A stretch of DNA of 34,451 nucleotides from SAR116 cluster bacterium MED-G06 (GTDB lineage Bacteria > Pseudomonadota > Alphaproteobacteria > Puniceispirillales > Puniceispirillaceae). Below the pieces are notes generated by a model that saw nothing but the letters and a program-made list of their open reading frames with translations, did no database searches and was not told the origin of the DNA. The translations under genes and the position numbers were made by a program. Where the stretch lies: NCBI GenBank assembly GCA_002457745.1, contig NTKV01000006.1, positions 1-34,451 on the forward strand, in the 5' to 3' direction. This document shows, piece after piece, positions 17,735 to 26,664 of the stretch; within the stretch, counting starts at the first letter, position 1, and every line of letters begins with the position of its first letter.

Positions 17735-20436
17735 CTGTCTCCCTCCGTCTTTGGCGACAACAGGTCACGAAGCTCATAAAGAAGTTCCAGCGCGTCACGT
17801 GGGGCCAGCATATCAGGATTGATTGTCTGCAGCCTGTCACGAAGCGGGTCACTGACCGGCGCGGAGGGGACAGACGCGCTGAAATCCTGTTCGAACAACG
17901 GCAGTTCCGATGCCAGCTTGCCAGCGTCGATCACCCCATGGCCACCTGACTCCATTTCGGCAAGAAGCGCCTGCGCCCGGCCCGTCACAGCGGCCGGAAG
18001 TCCGGCAAGCCGTGCCACATGAACACCATATGACCGGTCTGCCGCACCATCGATCACCTGATGGAGGAAAATGATCTCGCCGTCCCATTCGCGCACCTTC
18101 ATCGAATGGCAGGACAGCCTTTCCAGGTCGCTGCGAAGGTTGGTCAGCTCGTGATAATGGGTGGCGAACAGGGTCCGGCAGCGGTTCACCTGATGAAGAT
18201 GTTCAAGGCTGGCCCAGGCAATCGCCAACCCGTCATAGGTGGCCGTGCCGCGACCAATCTCATCGAGAATGACGAATGACCTGTCTGTCGCCCGGTTCAG
18301 GATGGCGGCGGTTTCCACCATTTCGACCATGAAGGTTGAGCGGCCACGAGCCAGATCATCCGCCGCGCCTACACGGCTGAACATGCGGTCTATGACACCG
18401 ATGCTGCACCGTTCCGCCGGCACGAACAGGCCGGCCTGGGCCATGATGGCGATATGGGCATTCTGCCGCAGAAAAGTTGATTTGCCGGCCATATTGGGGC
18501 CGGTGATAAGCCAGATATCGCCACCGTCGCCGAGCTGGCAGTCATTCGGAATGAAACTTTCCCCGGCAGGCAGCATGGTTTCGATCACCGCATGCCGCCC
18601 GCGAATGACCTCAAAGCTGACATCGTCGCGGATCTCCGGACGGCAGCAGGACCGGCGGGCCGCCAGCGCCGCGGATGCCAGCGCGACATCGATCGCGGCA
18701 ATGGCCTGTGCCGCCGCTGAAAGGCTGTCCGCCGCCTCCAGAACGGCTGCCCGCAGCCTGTCGAAAATCTCCATCTCGCGGGCCTGTGCCCGGTCTGCCG
18801 CCGTCGACAGGTCGCGCTCGAGTTCGGCAAGCTCGGTGGTGGTGAACCGCACCGTCTGCGCTGTTGTCTGGCGGTGGATGAACGCCTCATCCTGCATCAG
18901 ACGTTCGGCATGATTGTTCCGGACATCGACATGATAGCCGAGGACATTGTTGTGCTTGACCTTCAGCGAGGCGATGCCGGTCGCCTCGATATAGCGTTGC
19001 TGCAGGGCGGCAATCAGCCTTCGGCTTTCATCACGAAGGGCCCGAAGCTCATCGAGCGCGGTGTCATATCCGGACCTGACAAAGCCACCATCGCGGGCCA
19101 GAAGCGGCACGTCGTCGGCAAGCGCGGGTGTCAGCTCCGCGGCCAGCGATGACGGTGCCATGATCGCGGCGTAGAGGGCCGCAAGGTCGGCCGGCTCGCT
19201 TGTCAGCTGATCCGCCCCGACTGTTCCGGAAGTGGCGCGCCCGACCATGTCGGCGGCGGTGCGAAGCGCTTCGGCAAGCGCCTTCAGGTCGCGCGGGCCA
19301 CCATGCCCCATCGACAGTCGCGATAAGGCCCGGTCAATGTCGGCAAGCCCTTTCATCGCCCGGCGCAGCTCGTCACACAGGTCGGGCTGCCGCAGATACC
19401 AGGCGACCAGATCAAGCCGCCTGTTGATGGCACCCTGATCGGCAAGCGGCGCACCGATCCGTGCCGCCAGCAACCTGCCGCCGGCGGCGCTGACCGTCAT
19501 GTCAATGGCGGCAAGAAGGCTGCCGCGGGTCTCACCTGACAGGGTGCGGGTGATTTCCAGTGACCTGCGGGTGGCCTGGTCGATTTCCATATAGCCTGTT
19601 TCGGTCACCGCCTGGATCGGACGAAGCCGTGGCATGTTGCCCTTTTGCGTCAGCTCGATATAGCCGAGGAGGGCGCCGGCAGCGGCCAGCATCGGGCGCG
19701 AGAACTGGCCGTATCCGTCAAGGCTGGCAACCCGGTAATAGCTGCACAGCGACCGCTGGCCAGCAGCGGAATCAAACAGGGACGGTGCCTGCTCGGTCAT
19801 GCAGGTGCCAAGGGTGCCGAGGGTGCCAATGGTACCAAGGATCTCCGGGACCTCATGGCCTGACGGGACCACCAGCTCGGCCGGCATCAGCATCGCCAGC
19901 AGGCTCTCCAGCCGCTCTGGCGCGATATCCTGAACCGCAAAGTCGCCAGTTGACATGTCGGCCCAGGCAAGCGCCAGCGCGCCGCCAGACTGGCCAACTG
20001 CTGCCAGATAGTTGTGCGACCGGGCGGGGAGCAGATCATCCTCGGTCAGCGTGCCCGGGGTCAGGATCCGGATCACCTCGCGGCGCAACGGACCCTTTCC
20101 GCCACGCGCCTTCTGCTGTTCCGGGTCCTCGGCCTGCTCACAGATGGCAACACGGTGGCCAGCACCAATCAGCCGCGCCAGATAGCCATCCACCGCATGC
20201 ACCGGCACCCCGCACATCGGAATGTCATCGCCATCGCTCTTGCCGCGTTTGGTCAGGGTGATGCCAAGCACGGCCGCGCCGATTTCGGCATCCTCGAAAA
20301 ACATCTCGTAGAAGTCGCCCATACGGTAGAAAAGCAGGGCGTCAGGGTGCGCCTCCTTGACCTGCATATATTGCGCGATCATCGGTGTTGGCGTCTTTAC
20401 TTTTGCAGCGCTTGGTGGTGAGATTGGCGGCGTCAT
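17731..20436 (-). CDS. mutS: DNA mismatch repair protein MutS
   Basis: MutS recognises mismatches and starts methyl-independent or nick-directed repair with MutL. The 901-residue protein has the mismatch-contacting F-x-E motif in GDFYEMF near residue 42, the connector, lever and clamp domains, and the ATPase with Walker A TGPNMAGKST near residue 644. VILDEIGRGTATYDGLAIAWA follows, and the C-terminal HTH region. AAGGA lies six bases before the ATG at 20436. Residues 200-211, in the connector domain, are encoded by four tandem 9-bp units (LGT/IGT repeats), which is unusual. It heads the mutS-glnD-murJ unit and is divergent from maeB. Confidence 0.97.
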   Translation of the reverse strand: MTPPISPPSAAKVKTPTPMIAQYMQVKEAHPDALLFYRMGDFYEMFFEDAEIGAAVLGITLTKRGKSDGDDIPMCGVPVHAVDGYLARLIGAGHRVAICEQAEDPEQQKARGGKGPLRREVIRILTPGTLTEDDLLPARSHNYLAAVGQSGGALALAWADMSTGDFAVQDIAPERLESLLAMLMPAELVVPSGHEVPEILGTIGTLGTLGTCMTEQAPSLFDSAAGQRSLCSYYRVASLDGYGQFSRPMLAAAGALLGYIELTQKGNMPRLRPIQAVTETGYMEIDQATRRSLEITRTLSGETRGSLLAAIDMTVSAAGGRLLAARIGAPLADQGAINRRLDLVAWYLRQPDLCDELRRAMKGLADIDRALSRLSMGHGGPRDLKALAEALRTAADMVGRATSGTVGADQLTSEPADLAALYAAIMAPSSLAAELTPALADDVPLLARDGGFVRSGYDTALDELRALRDESRRLIAALQQRYIEATGIASLKVKHNNVLGYHVDVRNNHAERLMQDEAFIHRQTTAQTVRFTTTELAELERDLSTAADRAQAREMEIFDRLRAAVLEAADSLSAAAQAIAAIDVALASAALAARRSCCRPEIRDDVSFEVIRGRHAVIETMLPAGESFIPNDCQLGDGGDIWLITGPNMAGKSTFLRQNAHIAIMAQAGLFVPAERCSIGVIDRMFSRVGAADDLARGRSTFMVEMVETAAILNRATDRSFVILDEIGRGTATYDGLAIAWASLEHLHQVNRCRTLFATHYHELTNLRSDLERLSCHSMKVREWDGEIIFLHQVIDGAADRSYGVHVARLAGLPAAVTGRAQALLAEMESGGHGVIDAGKLASELPLFEQDFSASVPSAPVSDPLRDRLQTINPDMLAPRDALELLYELRDLLSPKTEGDR
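19804..19839 (-). repeat. mutS: Four-copy 9-bp tandem repeat inside mutS
   Basis: Plus-strand units GGTGCCAAG, GGTGCCGAG, GGTGCCAAT and GGTACCAAG are consecutive and differ at one base each from the first. They keep the mutS frame and encode LGT-IGT-LGT-LGT at residues 200-211. Gain or loss of a unit would not shift frame. Confidence 0.9.
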
Positions 20437-20589
20437 GTTAGTCCTTAGGTTACCCCCGCGGCATGTTAGCAGGTGAGGGTACCAATGTTACAGAAATCCG
20501 CTACCTTTAGGTCTGGCCGGATGTATCCGTCCGAACCGTCGCCTGTTGCGCACGCCCATTGAACGAATGAAAAATGAATAGCCGGTGTT

Positions 20590-22854
20590 ATGAGCCAAAA
20601 AAAGACAAAGCTTGATAAAGAAGCCCTCGCCTTCCACGCCAATGGACGTCCGGGGAAACTCGAAATCACAGCAACCAAGCCGCTGATGAGCCAGCATGAC
20701 CTGTCGCTGGCCTATTCGCCTGGCGTGGCGGCGCCATGCCTTGCCATCGAGGCCGACCCGGACACCGCCTATGACTATACCGCCAAGGGCAATCTGATCG
20801 CGGTGATCTCGAACGGCACAGCTGTTCTGGGCCTTGGCGACATTGGCGCCGCGGCATCGAAGCCGGTGATGGAGGGCAAGGCGGTCCTGTTCAAGAAATT
20901 CGCCGATATCGACGGTCTCGATCTGGAGGTCGACACCAAGGATACCGACAAGTTTGTGGAAGCCGTGGCCATGCTGGCGCCAACCTTTGGCGGGATCAAC
21001 CTCGAGGATATCAAATCCCCGGAATGTTTCATCATCGAGCAGCAGCTGCGCGAGCGGCTGGAAATTCCGGTCTTTCACGATGACCAGCACGGCACTGCCA
21101 TCATCGCCGCCGCCGGCCTGATCAACGCACTGCATGTGACCGGGCGCAAGATGGCCGACATCCGGGTAGTCTGTAACGGTGCCGGCGCTGCCTCGATCGC
21201 CTGTGTCGAGCTGATCAAGAGCATGGGCGTTCCGCATGACAACATCATCCTGGTCGACCGGTCCGGCGTGATCTATCAGGGCCGCGAACAATCGATGAAC
21301 CAGTGGAAGTCGGCGCATGCGGTGAAGACCGATGCACGGACACTGGAAGAGGCGCTTGTCGGCTCGGACGTGTTCCTCGGCCTGTCAGTGGCCGGAGCGC
21401 TGAGCCCGCAGATGGTCGAGAGCATGGCCGACCGTCCGATCATTTTCGCGATGGCCAATCCGGTGCCGGAAATCATGCCGGAAGAGGCGAAAAAGGTACG
21501 CCCCGACGCAATCATTGCCACCGGACGTTCTGACTATCCGAACCAGGTGAACAATGTCCTCGGCTTTCCCTATATCTTCCGCGGCGCGCTTGATGTGCGG
21601 GCCAGCAAGATCAATGAGGAGATGAAAATCGCCGCCGCTGAAGCCATCGCCATGCTGGCGCGCGAGGATGTGCCGGACGCCGTTGCCGATGCCTATGGCG
21701 GACAGGTGCTTCAATATGGCGAGGATTACATCATTCCGGCGCCATTCGATCCGCGCCTGATCTCGGCGGTTTCGTCCGCTGTCGCCAAGGCGGCGATGGA
21801 CAGCGGCGTGGCACGCAAGCCAATCAAGGACCTGGACCGCTATCGCCGCGATCTGTCGGCACGGCTTGACCCGACTGCCTCGACATTGCAGGTGATCTTC
21901 GACCGGATCAGCGCCAACAAGAAACGCGTTGTCTTCGCCGAGGGTGAGGAGGAGAAGGTGATCCGCGCCGCCATGGCCTTCCGCAATGCAGGCTATGGTG
22001 ACCCGATCCTTGTCGGGCGCGAGCGCCGCATCCACGAGACGATCGAGAGGCTGGGGCTGGAGGGCGCGGAAGACCTGCCGATCACCAATGCCAAGGTCTC
22101 CGGCCATAACGAGCTCTATATCGACTTCCTCTATGAGAAGCTGCAGCGCAACGGCGCGCTGCGCCGCGACTGTCAGCGCATGGTCAATCTCGACCGCAAT
22201 GTCTTCGGCGCCTGTATGGTGCTGAAGGGGCATGCAGATGCCATGGTCACCGGCGTGACCAGATCCTTCAAACCAAGCTTCGACCATGTCACCCGCGTCA
22301 TTGATCCGCGCGAGGGCAAGGATTTCTTCACCACCTCGATGATCGTGTCACGCGGCCGCACCGTCTTTATCGGCGATGTGTCGGTCCATGAACGCCCGAA
22401 TGGCGAGCAGATCGCCGACATCGCCGAGGCGATTGCGGCAAAGGCGCGGCAGATGGGCCACACGCCACGGGTCGCGGTGCTGTCTTTCACCAATTTCGGC
22501 AGCCCGATGTCGGACATCACCGGCGAGGCCCGGCGTGCCATCGAGGTTCTCGATGCCCGCAAGCCCGATTTTGAATATGACGGTGAGATGTCGGCAGATG
22601 TGGCGCTGGATTACGAGCTGATGAAGTCGCGCTACCCGTTCTGCCGCCTGTCCGGCCCGGCGAACATTCTGGTGATGCCCGGGTTGCATTCGGCGAATAT
22701 CGCCTTCGAGCTGATCCAGAACCTGACCGAAGGGTCGGTCATCGGGCCGATCATGCTTGGCGCGGAAAAGCCGTTCCAGATTGTGCAGATGGGTGCCTCG
22801 GTGAACGACCTTGTGCAGGCCGCCGCACTGGCCGCCTATGAGGCGCTTCGCTAG
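20590..22854 (+). CDS. maeB: NADP-dependent malic enzyme (MaeB type, malic enzyme + phosphotransacetylase-like domain)
   Basis: MaeB oxidatively decarboxylates malate to pyruvate with reduction of NADP. The 754-residue fusion is the MaeB form. The N-terminal malic enzyme half (about 1-430) has [46 protein letters not shown] and the nucleotide-binding [17 protein letters not shown]. The C-terminal half (about 430-754) resembles phosphate acetyltransferase, with [16 protein letters not shown] near the end. In studied MaeB proteins the second half binds acetyl-CoA for allosteric control rather than catalysis. The ATG at 20590 lacks a strong Shine-Dalgarno. It diverges from mutS across 153 bases and converges on the PfkB gene, 8 bases apart. 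Confidence 0.96.
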   Translation: MSQKKTKLDKEALAFHANGRPGKLEITATKPLMSQHDLSLAYSPGVAAPCLAIEADPDTAYDYTAKGNLIAVISNGTAVLGLGDIGAAASKPVMEGKAVLFKKFADIDGLDLEVDTKDTDKFVEAVAMLAPTFGGINLEDIKSPECFIIEQQLRERLEIPVFHDDQHGTAIIAAAGLINALHVTGRKMADIRVVCNGAGAASIACVELIKSMGVPHDNIILVDRSGVIYQGREQSMNQWKSAHAVKTDARTLEEALVGSDVFLGLSVAGALSPQMVESMADRPIIFAMANPVPEIMPEEAKKVRPDAIIATGRSDYPNQVNNVLGFPYIFRGALDVRASKINEEMKIAAAEAIAMLAREDVPDAVADAYGGQVLQYGEDYIIPAPFDPRLISAVSSAVAKAAMDSGVARKPIKDLDRYRRDLSARLDPTASTLQVIFDRISANKKRVVFAEGEEEKVIRAAMAFRNAGYGDPILVGRERRIHETIERLGLEGAEDLPITNAKVSGHNELYIDFLYEKLQRNGALRRDCQRMVNLDRNVFGACMVLKGHADAMVTGVTRSFKPSFDHVTRVIDPREGKDFFTTSMIVSRGRTVFIGDVSVHERPNGEQIADIAEAIAAKARQMGHTPRVAVLSFTNFGSPMSDITGEARRAIEVLDARKPDFEYDGEMSADVALDYELMKSRYPFCRLSGPANILVMPGLHSANIAFELIQNLTEGSVIGPIMLGAEKPFQIVQMGASVNDLVQAAALAAYEALR

Positions 22855-22862
22855 TCAGCCGG

Positions 22863-23849
22863 TTACAGCTTTTCAGCCATCACCATCGATGCGATATCGG
22901 CCTCGGGCCGCGCGCCGATATGTGAAATCACCTCGCCTGCGGTCAGGCTGGCAATGGTTCCTGACGCCAGCGCGTCACGGCCATTGGTGCGCCCGTAGAG
23001 ATAGCCGGCGGCAAACAGGTCACCGGCACCGGTGGTGTCCTCGACCGGACCAAGTGGACGTGATGCCACCTCGTGCCGGGAGCCACCATGGCCGATAAAC
23101 GCCCCGGCAGCGCCGCGCGTGATCACCACTTCTGACACCTGCTTGCACAGCGTTTCCGTGGCAGTGGCGACATCACTGTCGCACAGGCTGGCCGCTTCAT
23201 CCTCATTGGCGAACAGAATATCCACATGGTCATGCACGAAACGCGACAGCGCTTCGCGGTGGCGCTCGGCGCACCAGGGGTCGGACAGTGACAGCGAGAC
23301 CTGCACGCCGTGATCGCCTGCAAGCCGTGCGGCATGGGCGAAAATCTCCGGCCCTGCCGGCGCATCGAACAGATAGCCTTCGAGATAGATCACTTTCGAA
23401 GCAGCCACTTCCTGCGGACGGATGTCGTCCGGCTGGAATTCGATACAGGCGCCAAGATGCGTGTTCATCGACCGGATGGCATCCGGCGTCACCAGAATGA
23501 TCGACGAGGCGGTTGGCGCACCGTCGGTCTGTGGCGGGGTGGTGAACTGGACACCGGCAGCGCCGATATCGCCGATGAAGGAATGGCCAAGCACATCATC
23601 ATGGACGCGGCCGGCAAACCCGGCCCGCCCGCCAAGCGCGGCAACGCCGACAGCGGTGTTGGCTGCCGAGCCGCCGGAAATCTCGCGGGCATCGGTGATG
23701 TCGGCATAGAGCGCCGCCGACCGCGGCGCGTCGACAAGGTTCATCATGCCCTTGCCTATGTCGCGTGCCTCGAGAAACGCGTCGTCACAGCGGGCAAAAA
23801 TATCAACAATGGCATTGCCGACAGTCAGGACATCAAGAGGCTGGGACAT
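22863..23849 (-). CDS. PfkB-family sugar/nucleoside kinase, adenosine-kinase-like
   Basis: The protein (328 residues from the chosen start) is a PfkB-family kinase. It has VGNAIVDIFARCDD at the N-terminus, the substrate-site motif SGGSAANTAVGVAALGG, and the ATP/catalytic motif DTTGAGDLFAAGYLYG (near residue 265). The arrangement matches alphaproteobacterial proteins usually called adenosine kinase, which phosphorylate adenosine or a related nucleoside to the monophosphate. The start is set at 23849: AGGA lies six bases upstream of it but abuts the alternative ATG at 23855. Substrate is inferred from family resemblance. It lies three genes away from the nucleoside locus and may feed from it, though it is on the opposite strand. 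Confidence 0.85.
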   Translation of the reverse strand: MSQPLDVLTVGNAIVDIFARCDDAFLEARDIGKGMMNLVDAPRSAALYADITDAREISGGSAANTAVGVAALGGRAGFAGRVHDDVLGHSFIGDIGAAGVQFTTPPQTDGAPTASSIILVTPDAIRSMNTHLGACIEFQPDDIRPQEVAASKVIYLEGYLFDAPAGPEIFAHAARLAGDHGVQVSLSLSDPWCAERHREALSRFVHDHVDILFANEDEAASLCDSDVATATETLCKQVSEVVITRGAAGAFIGHGGSRHEVASRPLGPVEDTTGAGDLFAAGYLYGRTNGRDALASGTIASLTAGEVISHIGARPEADIASMVMAEKL

Positions 23850-24101
23850 CTGCATTCCTTATGGTGAGGCCAGTAACATCAAACAACACGCGGCGTCAGC
23901 CGACACAGGGTCACCGGAACGCGCGCCGGTTGGTGTAGACAGGTTGGGCGGCAAAAACAAGAAGACATAGCGCGGCACCGGGAAATGCGACAGCGCCGCC
24001 TGGCAGGTCGATAAGTGGTTTGCCAGCACCGGCAGGGCTGGTCTAAGGTGCGCTGGCGCAATTTCCATCCCGATCCCGGCTTATTCATGCGGTCATTCCT
24101 T

Positions 24102-24923
24102 ATGGTTCGGACATTCATTGTCCCGAAGTTTCGTTTTCTGTCCGTCGGGCTGGCAACAGTGATCCTTGCTGCCTGTGAAGTGCAGCCTGTCGTCACCGCA
24201 CCCACACCCCCACCACCCGCACCAGCGGAGACCGTCACGGCTGGCACCGCACCACAGGTCGCGCCAGCCGTCACGACCACCAGCGCGGCGACGGACACAG
24301 CGGCAGACGCCGCACCCGTGAGCGAAGCGGAACCGCCAGCTGCGGAAATCACGGCAGCAGACACCGTTGAGGGTACGACACCGGACAATGGCGAAAGCGC
24401 CGAGTCTTCTGGCGCCGAATCTTCTGGCACCGAGTCATCTGGCACCGACATAGCTGGCACCGAAACATCTGGTGACGAACCAGCCCCGGAAGATCAGCTG
24501 GCCGAACCACTGCCGGACCCGCTTCCGGCCAAGGATGATGCCGTCGCAGATGCGCCGACAGGTGGCGAGACAGCTGACGACCAGACAGAGATCACCGAAC
24601 TGGCCCTGGCGGCACCACCGCCCCCTCCTCCGCCTCCGCCACCACCCCCGCCACCAGCCGAGCTGGCGCCGTCGAGTCTGCAGGGGCTCACACCTGATCA
24701 GCTTCGGATCAGACTGGGCGAGGCCGATTTCACGCGGCAGGAAGGTGACATGAGAACCTGGCAATACAGGTTTGCCGACTGTGTGGTGGATTACTTCCTG
24801 TTTCCGCAGGACGGCATCAGCCGCGTCGCAAGCTGGGCCTGGCGGGCCCCGATCATCGGCATGAAGCTGGACACCACATCATGCCGGCAGGCGCTTGCCA
24901 TGCGTGACAAGACCGGCGGCTGA
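24102..24923 (+). CDS. Lipoprotein with proline-rich spacer and small conserved C-terminal domain, function unknown
   Basis: The protein (273 residues from ATG 24102; an ATG at 24087 is also possible) opens with a lipoprotein signal ending in the lipobox VILAAC, so Cys becomes the lipidated N-terminus. A 180-residue low-complexity spacer rich in Ala, Pro, Thr, Glu and Asp follows. It contains five pentapeptide units of the ESSGT type and a run of 14 prolines (codons at 24615-24656). The last 75 residues form the only folded-looking domain: LTPDQLRIRLGEADFTRQEGD, then TWQYRFADCVVDYFLF, and a second Cys near the end (TTSCRQAL). From memory, similar domains occur in alphaproteobacterial lipoproteins of unknown role, loosely resembling SmpA/OmlA. 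The acidic spacer may span periplasm or peptidoglycan. No clear Shine-Dalgarno is seen. Confidence 0.8.
   Translation: MVRTFIVPKFRFLSVGLATVILAACEVQPVVTAPTPPPPAPAETVTAGTAPQVAPAVTTTSAATDTAADAAPVSEAEPPAAEITAADTVEGTTPDNGESAESSGAESSGTESSGTDIAGTETSGDEPAPEDQLAEPLPDPLPAKDDAVADAPTGGETADDQTEITELALAAPPPPPPPPPPPPPPAELAPSSLQGLTPDQLRIRLGEADFTRQEGDMRTWQYRFADCVVDYFLFPQDGISRVASWAWRAPIIGMKLDTTSCRQALAMRDKTGG
24402..24476 (+). repeat. Five degenerate 15-bp tandem repeats in the lipoprotein gene
   Basis: The in-frame units encode ESSGA, ESSGT, ESSGT, DIAGT and ETSGD. The first three are nearly identical at the DNA level; the last two have diverged. Confidence 0.8.
24615..24656 (+). repeat. 14-codon polyproline run
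   Basis: Fourteen consecutive CCN codons using all four proline codons. The mixed codons mean it is not a simple DNA homopolymer, so the peptide rather than the DNA seems to be maintained. Translation should depend on elongation factor P. Confidence 0.9.
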
Positions 24924-24957
24924 GCCTGGCCAGCGCGTAATTTCGGGTCCACATCCC

Positions 24958-25620
24958 TCAGGTAAAAACCTTGTCCTTGAACAGGCACAGCGCGGCGATG
25001 CTGCAGCTTCCGCAATCCGGTTTGCGGGCCTTGCAGACGTACCGGCCATGCAGGATCAGCCAGTGATGCGCCCCCTTTTTCCAGACCTCGGGAACGCGGC
25101 GCACCAGCTCCACTTCGACAGCGTCAGGTGTTTTGCCAGGGGCCATGCCGGTGCGGTTGCCAACACGGAAAATATGGGTGTCGACAGCAATGGTCGGCTG
25201 CCCGAATGCCTCGTTCAGAACGACATTGGCGGTCTTCCTGCCAACCCCCGGAAGCGCCTCCAGCGCAGCGCGGTCATCCGGAACAATGCCGTCATGCGCC
25301 TCGATCAGGAGTTCTGACAGGCGGTGCACATTCTTCGCCTTGGTGTTGAACAGCCCGATGGTGCGGATGTGATGGGCAATGCCGTCGACGCCAAGCGCCA
25401 CCATCGCCTGCGGCGTGGCAGCGGCGGCAAACAGCCCCTTTGTCGCGCGGTTCACCCCGACATCCGTGGCCTGCGCCGACAACACCACCGCCACCAGAAG
25501 CGTATAGGGGCTGGAATAGGTGAGTTCGGTTTTCGGATCAGGCAACTGGTCGGCCAGCCGCGCGAAACAGGTTTCAATGTCGGCAAGCTTCATCTTGCGG
25601 GGGCGCTTCGGGGTGCTCAT
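24958..25620 (-). CDS. nth: Endonuclease III
   Basis: Nth is a base-excision-repair glycosylase/AP lyase that removes oxidised pyrimidines. The 220-residue protein (from ATG 25620; the open frame extends further without support) has the helix-hairpin-helix LPGVGRKTANVV with catalytic Lys129. Catalytic Asp147 is in AVDTHIFRVGNR. A complete 4Fe-4S motif C-x6-C-x2-C-x5-C lies at Cys196, 203, 206 and 212. Another ATG at residue 10 would give a more typical short N-terminus. It converges on the lipoprotein gene (34 bases) and diverges from the ribokinase gene (124 bases). Confidence 0.97.
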   Translation of the reverse strand: MSTPKRPRKMKLADIETCFARLADQLPDPKTELTYSSPYTLLVAVVLSAQATDVGVNRATKGLFAAAATPQAMVALGVDGIAHHIRTIGLFNTKAKNVHRLSELLIEAHDGIVPDDRAALEALPGVGRKTANVVLNEAFGQPTIAVDTHIFRVGNRTGMAPGKTPDAVEVELVRRVPEVWKKGAHHWLILHGRYVCKARKPDCGSCSIAALCLFKDKVFT

Positions 25621-25744
25621 CGGCTGTGATCTCTGTCTTTGCGGGGGTGGAAAGTTCTGGACGAGTCCCAAGATTGCCCTAATGTCGAGATGGGTGCAAT
25701 TTCCGCCCCGGTACCAGCTTTTCAGGGTCCCACTGGATTCCGTC

Positions 25745-26620
25745 ATGACTGTCTTCAATCTAGGCTCCATCAATATCGACCTTGTCTACACGGTGCCACA
25801 TTTCCCGGCCCCGGGAGAGACACTGACGACGCTTGACCACCAGCGCACACTTGGTGGCAAGGGGGCCAACCAGTCGATCGCGCTGGCCCGTGCCGGCGGC
25901 GATGTGCGCCATATCGGTGCGACCAACCGCGAAGATGAATGGCTTCGTGCTGAAATGCGTGGTGCCGGAGTCGGGATGTCCGGCGTCCAGGACAGCAGCC
26001 TTGCCACCGGCCATGCCATTGTGTCGGTGTCAGTCGATGGCGAGAACCAGATCCTGCTGTTCCCGGGCGCCAATCACGATATCGACATGGATGACGCGAA
26101 TGCCACGCTTGATCAGGCTGGCGACGGCGACTGGGCGCTGCTCCAGAACGAGACCAATGGGGGCGCGGAGTTTGTTGCTGCAGCGCGCCACCGTGGGCTG
26201 AAGCTTGCCTACAGCGCTGCCCCCTTTGATGCCGAAATCACCGCCGGGTTGCTGCCGCATACCGATCTCCTGATCGTCAATGAAGGCGAGGCAGAGGCTT
26301 TGGCAGCCATGCTTGGCAAACCCGCCACCGAGGCTGGCATCCCGCACCTGGTCATCACCCGCGGTGGTGACGGGGCCGACTATACCGGCGAGGCCGGCAG
26401 CTTTCACCAGCCTGCCTTTGACGTCGATGTGGTCGACACCACCGGTGCTGGCGACTGTTTCTTCGGCTATTTTCTGGCCGAGCTTGCCGTCGGGGTCGCG
26501 GTGCCACAGGCGCTACGACTGGCCAGTGCTGCCGGCGCGCTCCATGTCACCCGGCAAGGGGCCGGTGCGGTGATCCCAGATCGCGCCGATGTCGAGGCCT
26601 TTCTGGCAACGGCAACCTGA
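25745..26620 (+). CDS. rbsK: Ribokinase (PfkB family)
   Basis: Ribokinase phosphorylates D-ribose to ribose-5-phosphate. The 291-residue protein begins FNLGSINIDLVYTVPHFP and has the sugar-site motif LGGKGANQ (37-43). The C-terminal anion-hole motif is DTTGAGDCFFG, with catalytic base Asp237. The ATG at 25745 matches the family's N-terminus; the reading frame is open upstream but has no support there. No strong Shine-Dalgarno is visible. It opens the plus-strand nucleoside locus and stands 44 bases before the nucleoside hydrolase, whose product ribose is its natural substrate; this supports ribose over other sugars. Confidence 0.9.
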   Translation: MTVFNLGSINIDLVYTVPHFPAPGETLTTLDHQRTLGGKGANQSIALARAGGDVRHIGATNREDEWLRAEMRGAGVGMSGVQDSSLATGHAIVSVSVDGENQILLFPGANHDIDMDDANATLDQAGDGDWALLQNETNGGAEFVAAARHRGLKLAYSAAPFDAEITAGLLPHTDLLIVNEGEAEALAAMLGKPATEAGIPHLVITRGGDGADYTGEAGSFHQPAFDVDVVDTTGAGDCFFGYFLAELAVGVAVPQALRLASAAGALHVTRQGAGAVIPDRADVEAFLATAT

Positions 26621-26654
26621 CATCCATCTTCAAGCCCTGACATCCATTTTCAAG
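26617..26654 (+). repeat. 20-bp tandem duplication spanning the ribokinase stop
   Basis: CTGACATCCATCTTCAAG (26617-26634) is repeated at 26637-26654 with one mismatch. The first copy supplies the ribokinase TGA stop. The second lies directly before the AAAGG ribosome site of the nucleoside hydrolase. Confidence 0.85.
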
Positions 26655-26664
26655 AAAGGCGTTC

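Noticed and set aside
19804-19839. CRISPR or integration-site interpretation of the short repeats in mutS and in other genes
   Set aside because: The units are 9-15 bp, directly adjacent without spacers, and keep the reading frame; they are coding tandem repeats.
23850-24101. A tRNA or small RNA in the divergent gap before the lipoprotein gene
   Set aside because: No T-loop consensus, no cloverleaf arms and no hairpin with T-tract were found. Only short GC-rich inverted repeats are present.
24958-25773. Longer nth reading frame starting at 25773
   Set aside because: The extra 51 residues have no resemblance to endonuclease III, lack a ribosome site and would overlap the ribokinase start; ATG 25620 matches the family.
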